A program made the position numbers and the translations under genes. DNA of 64,000 nt from Gordius sp. MW1. Taxonomy: Eukaryota; Nematomorpha; Gordioida; Gordea; Gordiidae. Numbering within the stretch: the first letter of the stretch is position 1; each line of letters begins with the position of its first letter. Positions 9,839-21,705 of the stretch are shown here, piece by piece. Location: contig OZ038527.1 in the NCBI GenBank assembly GCA_964036665.1, positions 17,940,221-18,004,220 on the forward strand, read 5' to 3'. A model generated the notes under the pieces. It was not told the DNA's origin, searched no databases, and saw only the letters and a list, made by a program, of their open reading frames with translations.

Positions 9839-9965
9839 CCGGAATAAAAGTAAACGATACCCACCTTATCATTCGAAAATTCGATTAAAACACCGAAACA
9901 CCATATCCTTATTCCCGACCAAAAAAAAATTCGTAAATCGTGTCTCCGCGGGGTTATCATTCCGT
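9839..9965. repeat. Right half of the host repeat split by the Ginger1 pair
   Basis: CCGGAATAAAAGTAAACG through CCGCGGGGTTATCATT matches 2910-3030. Its missing left half is at 6073-6101. Confidence 0.8.
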
Positions 9966-10031
9966 CGAAACCCAATAGCTATTAGTAATTTTTGTAAATT
10001 AAATAATCTTAAAAAGGTAATTAAAAAATAA

Positions 10032-11137
10032 TGAGTTGGGTAGATATCAAAAACAGTATTCTAAAAAAGTAACCATGTTTGTTTAATAAATATAGCCCCA
10101 TCTATATTATGTATAATATTAATTTATTGACGTACGTTCAAATTTATCAAGGCCTTTACAATAAGTCCAGTTGGCTAAATGTTATACAAAACCTTTGACA
10201 CTATATTTTGTAGGAGTTCTGATGTTACATTTGACACAAGGAATGCCGTAAAGGTATTTTCCAAGAATCATTGATTACTGTTGCCCTCAAAAAAGAGCCG
10301 CAGAGGCATATGGAATAAAATTTGAATTGTTCATATGATGGCCTAAATTAATATAACTATTAAAAAATAAAGTTTTAATTATATAGCTAATTACCCTTGA
10401 TTCTGAACCATCACAAAGGATGTTTTTTCTTAATGGTGAATTAAAAATGTCCTTTAAACGAGTGTCTTTATATTTTTTCTATAGTAAATTTGTTAACAAA
10501 TTATTAAAATGAGAATGAATAATATAATATTAAGTTTTGTAAATAATAATCTTAATAAAAGCAATAAATAAAGATTTATCGGTCTACCTGTGCTGGAAAA
10601 TAAAAATTGTTGGAATGGCATTTTCTCTCAATTGATGATAGTTTGTTGAAGTTGGATAGAACAAAATGGTAAGAGCATACTCTAGAATCTTTTGTTATTC
10701 CAAACTCTTATGGAAAGAATATTGTTTATCCCGACTTCTTCTGCTGGAACAAAAGGCACAGCGCAAAATGTCATAGTTAAAATACACCGATTGTAATCTT
10801 CAAAATGGCGGAAAATTTGAGACATAATTTACCATATGGAACATATGGCATGAGCAGTCTATCTAGGGTATGGTTGGGAAAGAAATTTCAAAAATATTCG
10901 TTAATTTACATACAAGGTAAAAATGTATTTTTATTTATTAATTTTAATTTTTTTATTTAGATGTTTATTAAGTTAGAGAAGTAAAAATATTTTTATGAAA
11001 ATAATTATTTTATATGTTTAATTTTTTAAATAATTTCTATTATATTAAATAAGCTATTTTAATAGTAAAATTTTTTTATGTTTTGTCTAAACAATTTAAT
11101 ATTGGATAAATATATAATTTTAATATTTATTTGAGTT
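10032..11137. other. No gene seen
   Basis: AT-rich sequence without a convincing frame, repeat or RNA on either strand. Its end probably includes the lost 5' part of the Gypsy element that follows. Confidence 0.5.
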
Positions 11138-14100
11138 TTGTTATGTATTATAATTAATTATAGGGTTAAAAAAGTTGAGAGGTTACATAGACTGTCAACA
11201 AAAGTGTGTTTTGTTTGTAAAAAACAGGGTCATTTAATTAAAAATTGTAGGAGAAATGGGATGTGTCGCATAAATAGTTTCAATAGAAATTTAAATTATG
11301 GTAATAATTTTGATGGGACTTGGTTAAGGGATAGTAAGAGAACTAGAGGTGATAATTAAGTGAGCGATAGGCTAGAGTATGAACCCGAGGTAAATCCGTC
11401 ATATGTTAGGTGTTGGAGCGGGTGTGCAGGTAATTGTAATAAGAAGGGTAGATTGAATCAGAGAAATGTCAGCGATTGACTAGAAAGTTGTAATTGTAAG
11501 AAACAGCTTAAAAATGTAAATAGTTGTTCTTCTATTCTTTTACCGTCAAATTTTATCAATAATCGTAATTAACGCGCGTTCACACTTTATCATTTTTTTA
11601 ATGCACCCATTACGTCGCGTCTAACATTGGTAATATAATAAATGGTATTGATAAAAAAATTTTGCTAGATACCGGTTCGTCCATTACTTTGATGGCTGAG
11701 TCAGAATTTAAAAAGATTTAGCAAAACAGGTAAATGGGGATTGTATCCAATTAACTAGTTGTACCTGTGTCTGGGTTCACGCAGGTGAAGAAATAATGCG
11801 TTTAAAGTTATATCTTGTGAAGAAAAGGGTGGAAAATATTTTACGATGGTCTTGGATTTGCAAATTGGGTCCGTTAAATAATTGGTGGGGTGTGTGTGAT
11901 AGGCTTTGCGATAAACCCGTAATTAGGAAGGTAGGAAATATAATCTACCCCCGTGTTAATTGCCCATTTTTGGTTAGGTGTCAATTGACTATAGACGGAA
12001 CTCCAAAGGAGAGAACTCGTTGTTGACGGCTAGGTATAAAAGTCCCTCTGTAAATCCTGGTAGGGCTTGGGGTGCTAAATATAATATTTTTTGTGTACAA
12101 AAGGGTTCAAGAGATCAAATTCAGTAGAAATATGCACCAATATTTGAAGATAGGAGGTTGCTTAAAGGAAGGTATTTTTCCATCAAACTTAAGCATGCTC
12201 AATTTAGGTTTTGCCCGGCGAGTCGTGTTTCATTATTGTGGCGTGAACAGGTACAATAGGTTTTGGATAAATGGCTAGCCGACAGCGTAGATACCGTTAA
12301 ATTTTCCGAATGGGATACCCCATTGGTTCCAGTTAAGAAAACGGATGGGTCACTTAGACTATGCGCGGATTATAGGATAACGGTCAATAAATATGTGGTC
12401 GACGTCAAATACCCATTACTCAAATTAGAATGTATTTTATCTAATTTGCGTAGTGCGAATTGTTTTTTTTAAGATAGACCTTGCAAGCGCCTATTTACAA
12501 TTAAAGGTTGAATGCAAGACGGCGTTAGTTTTAACTATTAACACTAACCAAAGGATGTTTGCCTTAAAGATTACCTCTTTCGGTCTTAGTGTATCAGCGC
12601 CGATTTTTTCAAATAACCATGGCTTCCTTGTTTGTTAACATGGAGGGTGTAATTTATTATTTAGACGATATCTTGGTTACTGGATCTAATACAAACGAGC
12701 ATGACCAACATCTAGACATGGTTTTAAACATAAAAAAAAATAAAGGTCTACGGTTATCAGCAAAAAATGTGATTTTTGTGCGGAGGAGATTACGTATTTG
12801 GGACACGTATTAGGTGAAGATTCAATTCGTCCAGTATTAAGCAAAATTAAAGATTTACAGCAGTTGAAAGCGCCGTTTAATAAAAAGGAATTTAAGCCAT
12901 TTTTGGGAATGATAACTATTATATTCGGTTCAATCCTGAATTTAATCGGTGGTCAGGTTCTTTAAACAAATTTTAAAGAGAACGTGCAATTTAAATGGAC
13001 ACAATTTGAGAACGATTTGACATGTTGCGCGAAACTCTATTAAAGAAACCAGTATTTGTTTGCTTTGACGCTTCAAAAGAGCATGTTTTGGTAGTCGATG
13101 CATCAAATAATGGTGTGGGAGGTGCATCATGTCAGCTTGAGGATAAAGTTGAGTATCCGGTAATGTATTTCGCCAAGAAATTAAATAAGACTGAGCTTAA
13201 CTACTTTGTTATAGAGAAAGAAGCTTTGGCTATGGCGTATGGGCTGAAACGGTGTAGAATTTTTGATAGTTAAAAGATTTATCGTCTATATAGACCATAA
13301 ACCATTGATAGGCTTGTTTCGGAAAGATAACAACGAATTGTTGATGTCCCCCAGATTGCAGCGTTGATTATTAGTGTTAGACACTAACGTTGATTTATTG
13401 TAAGGGAGAGGATAACGGATTAGCCGATGTTTTATCTAGGTAAGGTCCTGAAAATATTAGCGCGGAGGAGTCTCCATTGGTATGCAAAATAATTTGCGGT
13501 AACGTAATAAATGCCTTAAAAATCGTAGATTTGGAGGGCATCTCCGCTGCTTGCAACACTGATAGAAATACTAGTGTGGTCAAGAAAATATTTATTGGAG
13601 AGGAAACGCAAGGAGAGGTCCCGCAGCAGTGTAAAAATGCGCTGTGTGAGCTGTATATCGAAGACGAGAGCAGATAAGGTTGTTATACCCGATGTACTTA
13701 TACCAGCAATTTTAGAAATACATTTTGGTACGGTTAAAACGAAGGCTTTCGCCAGGCAGTATGTTTAGTAGCCTGGAATTTCGAAAAACATTGAAGAGCA
13801 GATTAGACGATGTGATTTATGCAAGTCTAATGCTCCAATGCATCTTAGAAATAAAGCTGGGAGATGGTCTCGACCTAGGGAACCTTGGGAAAGGGTACAC
13901 GTCGATTTTTTTGAATGGGGAAAGAAAAACTATATAATAGTAGTTGATGCATTTTCCGGTTGGACGGAATTTCAGAAAATTAATAACACGCCTGCTAGAG
14001 TGACCATAAATTTTTTAAAGAACCTGATAAGTTCTTATGGTTTTCCTAGTATGCTTGTCACAGACAACGGTAAAGCGTTTGTCTACGTTGAATTTAAGAC

Positions 14101-14200
14101 TTTTTGTCAGACGTGGAAAATAAAGCATGTGTCAACACAGCCTTATCATCCGAGTTCCAATTGTCAGATGGAACGGTATGTGGGAATAGTGAAGAAGTAG
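11138..14200 (+). pseudogene. Ty3/Gypsy-type retrotransposon gag-pol, decayed
   Basis: Domains appear in Gypsy order but in shifting frames. There is a Gag zinc knuckle CFVCKKQGHLIKNC (11210-11250) and a protease motif LLDTGSSITLMAESEF (11660-11705). Reverse transcriptase runs from about 12080 (LKEG, WLADSV, PLVPVKKTDGSLRLCADYR, then YLDDILVTGS at 12655). RNase H contains VVDASNNGVGGASCQLEDK and IEKEALAMAYGLKR (13090-13260). The integrase core is at 13838-14200 with HVDFFEWG, VTDNGKAF and QMERYVGIVKK; Asp and Glu of the last two are separated by 35 residues, as in active integrases. Many stops and frameshifts inactivate it. I could not find long terminal repeats. This is an ordinary genomic retroelement. 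Confidence 0.9.
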
Positions 14201-15205
14201 TTAAGATTCACCAAATCAGAAAGCGATGGTGTTTGGTTTACTAAATTATATTTTAATGCAGCACCTCGTGGTTTGGAGCTGCCTCCAGTGGGAATGTAAT
14301 TTTTAGGTCTCTTGTTGATTTGATTCATGAGCGGAGCCCTGTAGTTAGCAATAATGCTATTTCAAACTATAGTGTATAGATTAACTTCTGTGGTGTAGAA
14401 ATTACACCGGTGCGCCCAAATGGTTGAAATGGTTGATATCGCGCGTAGTGGAAGTAATTACTTCAAAAATTAAAGTGTGCGTGCTGCATACTAATAAAGT
14501 TAAAACACGATATTTCGAGCAGCTAATGTTATATTCTTATATAATACTCCTTTATTTATATCACAGGTGGACATTATTACCACCTGGTGTAGAATTAGAA
14601 TATCAGTGTAGCGGATAGCGGATCTGGTGAGACCAGGTCCGCTGCTCATTAGTATTCTCATCGGAGACGATGAGCTGCACTGGCTACGCTTCTTATGTGA
14701 ACCTCATTTAGCCCCTGTGAGGCCTGTGGCTCAGGGAAGAGGGGAGAACACTATTAGACATGCTAATACACGGGGAGGTTGGCGGACTCGAAAAGCGCTA
14801 TGGCGGAGGTGTGGAAGATGGCACCTACCCCCAATATGCGAAACTGGGCGAGGAGCGGTCGTAAATAACGGTACGACAGAGAGGGCATCATCTAACACGG
14901 CGGGAGTGCCGCTGGTTTAGTTTGAGTGAGTTAGGGCTACAACGGAAGCTTTGAGCGTGCTCCCGCAAGAGGCAAACGTGTTATCTTATGCAACACGCCG
15001 TGTAGCTCCTATTGCGCGCATCAGCTCGGGCACAGTGGTATCCACTCCTGAAGGCCTAACCCCTGCTATAGGTATAGCTCACAACTATACGACGCCTAAT
15101 AGCATAACAGCTTCGGATCAGCACATATTAATGGAGGAAGATGTGCTTTCAGTGGGTGTTGATGAAGAGGCGGACGGCACTTTTAATATAGGGAGGATGT
15201 CATGA
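14201..15205 (+). other. Downstream part of the Gypsy element, two GC-richer open frames of unknown nature
   Basis: After the integrase core the sequence is degraded to about 14610. A 12-bp-arm hairpin at 14617-14643 (AGCGGATCTGGT, GAG, ACCAGGTCCGCT) follows. Forward frames 14627-14920 (97 codons) and 14951-15205 (84 codons) come next, clearly richer in G+C than the surroundings. They show no domain I recognise and may be the 3' end of the element or its LTR. Confidence 0.4.
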
Positions 15206-15314
15206 ATGAGCTTGTCGAAAGATTCCCTCTCCCCCTTTGCGTGGCACGATACTTTATGATTTACGATATTCGTTAAACTCAATATCATTCTTTTGGTGTA
15301 AAACTATTTGATTC

Positions 15315-16690
15315 TCATTTGGGCAAATAAGTAGAGCTAAAAAAGCTACAATATGTCTGATCGGGATCTGTAATATTGCTATTACTTTTTATAAAACGAA
15401 TGTCGGTATTAAATTGAGAAACATAAACTAAATGTCGGATCTCACGTGGTGAGTAACGATTCATTTTTGTCTGAAAAGCATAAATTAAAGGTTTGTGGTC
15501 CGTTAATGTGATAAAATTGCGCCCCTCAAGTATGTGTCTGAAACGTTTGATCGCCAGATAAATAGCTAGTAATTCCCGACTAAATGTACTATATCGTGTT
15601 TGAGCTGATAGTAATTTATGAGAAAAAAGGCTAAGTTCTTGTTTATTATTACTTACCTGATGCAGAACTCCCCCGACTGCTATGTTCGAAGCATCTGTGG
15701 TTAATGTTAACAAACTGTTTGGTTTCAAAAACGCTAAATTAGTTGCTTTAATTAAACTTTGTTATAAAAGATTAAATGAATTCATTTTTGCCTCCGTTAT
15801 TTTAAAATATTTTCATCATTGTTTATCAAATCAGTGAGTGGTTTAGAAATTGAAGCACAATTTGGTATTAAACTTCTGTAAAAATTCACTATACATAAAA
15901 AGAATCATGTTCAAAATAACGACAGTATCATAATAACGACAACCATAAAAAATTAGTATTTAATATATTAAGTATGTATAAATTGCTTTTATATTATTAC
16001 ATATAGTTTATTATATACACTTAATTATATAGCACCCTTTACCAGACTAACTTGTAATACTTAATTATATAATTTAGTATTGAATATATTTCAAGCTATA
16101 CTCCTCATGGAATGCACAATTATATATCACTTAATAAGATTAAGTAATTTTATAATAACTTTTCTTGTGTTTAATATATTATAATAAGTATGTAGAAATT
16201 GCTTATATATAATTCTATATATTTATTATATACATATAATGGTTGTCAGTATTATGATACTGTCGTTATTTTGAACAGAAGCGCATAAAAAACGTTTCAA
16301 ACTCATCATCGTTTGAGAAATTGAAAAATCATTGCATCGATTTTGTTTGATAAGGGGCGTATGCCACTTTGAACAACTTGATAACCGAGAAAGTTGAATG
16401 TCTATACACCTAAAGAACATTTTGACAGATTTATACGAATACCGTTTGTTTCTAACCGTTTAAAAACTGTTAAAAGATGTAATCTGTGTTCATGTTCTAA
16501 GGAACTGGCGATAAGTATATCATCGAAGCATACACAAAGTCCAAGCCATTTAAAATTTCATCTATGGGGCGCTGAAATATCTGTGCTGCATTCCGCAGTC
16601 CAAAAGGCATTCTTAAAAATTAAAAAAGCCCAAAAGGTGTCGTAATTGCGGTTTTCGGGATGTCCTCCGGTGCCATCAAAATTTAATGGT
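15315..16690 (-). pseudogene. Second Ty3/Gypsy pol fragment, reverse orientation, split by a MITE
   Basis: On the minus strand the region reads RT motifs (PEDIPKTAITTPFGLF, then LRMPFGLRNAAQIFQRPIDE and LNGLDFVYA, about 16690-16480). Thumb debris follows, and then a 137-codon RNase H frame at 15315-15728 (LTTDASNIAVGGVLHQ, SRELLAIYLAIKRFRHILEG, LTDHKPLIYAF). The motifs differ from the forward element, so this is another Gypsy lineage. A 0.38-kb insertion at 15902-16283 interrupts it. Nothing remains of gag, protease or integrase. Confidence 0.85.
15902..16283. mobile_element. ~380-bp MITE inserted in Gypsy RT
   Basis: TGTTCAAAATAACGACAG and onward (15908-15946) is repeated inverted at 16241-16277 over nearly 40 bp with few mismatches. 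CATAAAAA flanks both sides (15894-15901 and 16284-16291), an apparent 8-bp target duplication, although the outermost six bases do not pair. AT-rich interior without ORF. Confidence 0.7.
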
Positions 16691-18370
16691 AAGCTTTTAT
16701 TAAAACCAACTTTCAAAAAATAGATTTGGTTGAAAATTCGGGGTCACCATTATATAGCAAAAAAGGTTGGTTTGGTAGTGTATTTAATTATATCAAATTT
16801 ATAACGATAGTAAGGAATATATAAATTGCGCATTTATATATCAGTAAGTGTTGTAATTAACGATAAACATTCAAATTAAAGGTAAATCTCTTCGCGTGAT
16901 TTTCTCTTAACCTTCTGCGTTTCTCTACAAATCATTTTCGAGATAAATGAACTCTAAGTTTAAAAGATCCACTACCTATTTCAAATTTAAATATAGTTTT
17001 TTTTAATTTGCACTTTCCTTTAAAAATGTTATTTTTAGGAATTAGTTCATATCTTTATATTGTCAGTGAGATGTCGTGTCGCGTCTTTAAAAAGTTTGTG
17101 TATTAATGTTTTTTAAAAATATAAAGGTTTGCCATTTGGATTCTTTAACACATATTTAATATTTTTAATAAAACAGGAGAAATTTTTTATTTGGTATAAT
17201 TTTTTTTAAAGTCGAGACAAGTCGAGAATTCTGTTTAAGACGAGACGAGACAAGATTTTGCTTTCGAGACCTAGACGATACAAGATCGAAACACCATAAA
17301 TGGCTAAATTTAATTATCACTAAAAGGGATGTATTATAAAAGTGGGGATAATATATTTAAAGCTACCCTGGAGGGGGGGGGTGGTTACTCAAAAACTCCC
17401 CTTGTCTATGCCATTGTGCTTCGCAGTGTCGTTAAAATTGTGTGACTTTGTAACATTCAATTGTTTTAAAATTGAGTTAAATTTCCATTATTTTACATAA
17501 TTCAAATGATATCCTTAGCTAATTGCAAACACAAGTTTTCCAAGACAACCTTTAATTTGGCATTTGTGCTGTAGTATTAATTAGATATTGTCAACCTGGT
17601 ATTCTGTCATAAAAGTTGAAAAGCAATTTTTTTGGCCTAGTAAAATCAAATGCCTGCATTAAAAAATAGTGATGATGAAGTTTGCCACAATAAATAATAA
17701 TTCTATTAAAGAATTATCTAGCTAGATAATATATTTAGAAATAAAAATGTGTTTTTAATTTAATATTATTCACTCCTGCTACCTTAATCTTGTCTCAATA
17801 CCGCTTAATTATTAGCCCATGGGTGTTTGTAGGTATATGAGCGAAAATTTATAAAATAAATGACATCTACATTATGTACCAATTTAACTCTGTATTCTAA
17901 TTTGAAAATCAATCCGCTTTGCAGTAAACATTTGGTAAAACAACCCATTATTAAATTTTTTTGATTTGTTTTATTATATGCATTTTTATTACCAAAGCTA
18001 ATATATTTAAGTCAAAATGATTTTATATATGAGTGCATATTGTTTATTTGCATTAGATTATTGCTAACTTTTATAAATGATATTTATTGATCAATTTTAT
18101 ATTTAAAAGTAATTGTTCTTTAGTAAACATTAAATTTTTACAAAATGCATTAATTGCTATATCATTTAAACATCTAATGATTACCACCATACATTCACCA
18201 TTATAATTCAATAATATTAAAATCTTAATTATATCAAGCTGTGTCAATACATTTTTTATAATTGCCATAAAAAATTGCAGTTTTAGTTATAGTTGATCAT
18301 GACTCATTATTGTTACATTACATCCCTAACTTTTATGTTATTTTTTTTAAGTTTCACATAGTAAAGAAAT

Positions 18371-18539
18371 CATGGGCATAGCTAGCATTGGAATTAGAGG
18401 GGGGCAAATATGATTTAGGGAGGGGCAAAATGAACATTTTTTATAATTTTAGCCATAATTTTAATAAATTTTAACAGTTTTTTGGATTTAGAGGGGGGCA
18501 CTTGCCTTTCCCTGCCCCCTCCCCTTGGCTATGCCCATG
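18371..18539. mobile_element. hAT-type MITE, GGGCGTAGCC family
   Basis: It starts CATGGGCATAGCTAGC and ends TTGGCTATGCCCATG. Flanking octamers are AAAGAAAT (18363-18370) and AAAGGAAT (18540-18547), a one-mismatch target duplication. The interior keeps the family pattern of two G/C-run blocks around an AT-rich TTTTAGCCATAATTTTAA core. Confidence 0.8.
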
Positions 18540-19489
18540 AAAGGAATTAGTTGCTATTAGTACATCTTAAATAATCTCACATTAAAGGCAAAAATATGTT
18601 TTATTGAAAATAATTTATGCATTTGCAAAAAACAAAATCATTAATTACCTTTTCACCATTTTTTACGACTAATTAGATAACATGTCAGAAATTCCTTTCC
18701 ACAACATTCTTGCCCCTATTTTATCTAAAGGAGATTGTAAATCTCTGCACCTAAGCTAACAGATTTTTTTGGTTAGGCCCTCTTCCCCCCATCTCTAACC
18801 AAATACCATTTGAAGAGTTCCAACACAGACACATAGAATGCTTTAAGTTTGTTGTTTAAACTATATCTTGCATATTAGGAAAGGTTTGAATATTTACTAT
18901 AACTTTTAATTGCGCTTTGTAATGAAAAGCTGATTTTTGGGTGGGGGGGGGGAGTGTTATACGATAATTTATTTGAGGCTCATTATTGAAATTAAATCCG
19001 AAATTGCTAATTGTTTTTGCTGTTTATTGAATTTATGTGAGCCCAACCAGAACCGAAATCTTTTTTAAATAACAACTTTTAGGCAATAATACGTAAGCAT
19101 ACTGCTATTTATTAGGAAATCAAAATAGGGATAACTAAGTATTCAATTTATCTTAATAAAATTCAATAAATTAAATTTTAATGTTAATTATCTAATTATA
19201 AATCTTGATTTAACGGGTTTAACTGATTATTTACTTATAAAATTTTATGTTTTTATATGTTTATAAAATCAAAAAAAAATAATTTTTAACAAAAAGTGTC
19301 TTTAGTGAGAGAGAAGGGACTAGGGTTCAAAACGCATTTATGGCCCTTTGAAATTTTAGCCATTTTTTTGATTTAGAGGGGCAGCCGCCCCTCCCTGCCC
19401 CCCCCCTCCCCATTTGGCTACGCCCATGTTATGGCCTATAAAAAAATTTAATAGACTTTGATAGGCCCAATTATATTAATTAAATTTTT

Positions 19490-19551
19490 GTCCAAGCCTG
19501 GCCATAAATAATCTCGTGCCTCGGGCCGGGCCCGTGCAGGTCTGCATAATA
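19490..19551 (-). mobile_element. Fragment of the GGGCCCG-rich hAT-type family
   Basis: Its complement, GCACGGGCCCGGCCCGAGGC, resembles the left end of the element at 52590-53341 (GCACGGGCCGTCCGAGGC). Only this terminal piece is recognisable. Confidence 0.5.
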
Positions 19552-21705
19552 AATTTTAACCTTTCCGTTTTTATATCAAAGTTTTATTGTTGATTTTATT
19601 TTTTCGCAACAAAATATGTTTGATAGGTAGCCAGTCCAACAGCAGCCTTGTGTTATCAATTTTTTCCCCTTCTTTCTACACTCCTCTCTCGCATGTTATA
19701 TTCAAGAAAACAGCACAAGAGAACTTGTATGCGTTCGTTTTGTGCAAATATTGTCAATCAGCATTGTCACGCTAAAGTTTTTTTTCATTTTAAATGCGCG
19801 TGCGAGCTTATTTTGCCTCTCTGTTTAATTTCAAAAGGGCTTTCTAAATTTGTTTAAGATTTTGTCATATTAGGGTTGAAATTGGTTACCAATTAGGAAC
19901 TTAAAACTTATGATTATAGTTATCGTAAGGTCAAAAACTGCATTTTGTTAAGTTTTTGGTTTTTTTTTTGCATCTCAGCTTTTGAATTTCAGTAAAATTT
20001 GTATTCTGGACCCAGACTTGTATAAAATTGTTGATTGATTTCCAGGCAGGCTACCTTTAGGAAATGAAATTTTATTTTTGGCTTTTTTTGTATTTATATA
20101 TTATATTTGACTCCAATTCAGAAGTCACGCAGTTTATTGATAATTAGCTAAATCATTACCTCTAAATAGAACAATTCCGACTATAAACGGGCAATTTATT
20201 CAAAAAAATCCTGAAATTTTTCTTAGGGCAGCGAAAACAACTTAGCCCGCATGGTAGGATTTTATAACTTGACAAAACAACTAAATTAGGATGAGCGTCG
20301 GTTTAGCCCAATAAAGGCAGGAAGGGACGTTCACCCCCTCCCTCCTTCCACCACCTAAATTAATATTCTATAAAATGAAATAATGGGCAAATTTTTAAAA
20401 GTAGCATTTGTCTCCTGAGTTAAGCATTTCAAATCTCGAATCTCTTTGGTTTTAACTATACTCTGACTACTCTTATGTTATATACATGAGTTCCAATAAG
20501 AGCGAAAACCTTATATGTCTGTCATTTTCGGGACATAGGCTAAAAGAGATTGGGTAAATTTTGCCACATTAGTCTCTAATTTAAAGATAAAATGTTTGTG
20601 AATATCCGATATTGTACTCCCTAGATGGCATATAAATTAAAGTTATAACTATTTGATTCCCGGTAACCACCCGTTGTAGTCGGGGGCCTTCTCTTCAAAA
20701 TACCCAAACCCGGAATAGTTTTAAACCCTTATTTCAATATCACATTAAAACATAGCCTAATAATGCTGTAGATAGACTGACTAACAGCTGTTTTTTGCAT
20801 TCAAATTTATTGAACAACTTAAGCCGCCTTAATACAACCCTATGTCATTGGAGAAGTTCTACACAATTTCAACTATTTTTACAGTGAAGTTTGAAAACTT
20901 TTTCACCTAACTAAGATTTTTTTCTTTGTTAAGGGCTTATATTAGGTGATATTAGTTTAATACAAATTTTTAAAGTAAATAGCGTTTCTTTGTTAATATA
21001 TATGTGCCAGTGCCTAAGATGGCAAACTACACCCTAACTCATCCATTTCATAGTATTAATAGTCTATGGTTATCTTTATATAAATACAGTATTAACGAGC
21101 ATGTCTTTCAAAGTTCATATTTGTTTACATTTTCCTGCTCGAACCCTTCTAAGTGTACGCCCGACCATGCCTATATCATTAAAACTGTCCAGCCCGAAAT
21201 GCTGCTTTTTTTAATTTTAAGCAATAATTTCGTTTTTTTTAACAACTTTTAAGTTGTTTTTCGTTTTTTTGGATTAGAACTAAGATTAATAAATATTAAA
21301 TACAAATTGAATGAAAAGTGACAAAATAATCACGAAAACAAAATGCTACGTATTTTTTAAAAAGTTAAGCCCGATTTGTCTCAATCTTGTTACGGTGCTC
21401 GCCCGGACCCACCCGAAGATCTAAATTTACGCCAATTGTCCGGCCCGTAAAAATACTCGAAAATCCTGGCTACTCGTTACAATGGCAACACCTTGATAAC
21501 TCATGACAGCCTGTTAGATGTACATCTTAATATAGGTAGAATTAATAAATGATTGGGTATTTGGTATAACGGAGAAGGCATTTGATGTACATATAATAAA
21601 TCCTGTATCTAAAATAAATTGTGAAATATGCCCAAATTTATCGTTTGGAATAGCTATGACGGGCTCCTCCGACTCCTGACCTCCTTGAGGTAGCCCCTTC
21701 CTTAC

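Larger units (their letters stand above)
16700..21640. other. Long stretch without a recognisable gene
   Basis: AT-rich sequence with short frames only. It contains a GAGAC-rich low-complexity patch (17211-17300), C/G-run fragments of the GGGCGTAGCC MITE family (17370-17415 and 19375-19430) and the two elements listed below. The last part may hold 5' untranslated sequence and the promoter of the WAVE gene, but I cannot place a start site. Confidence 0.5.
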
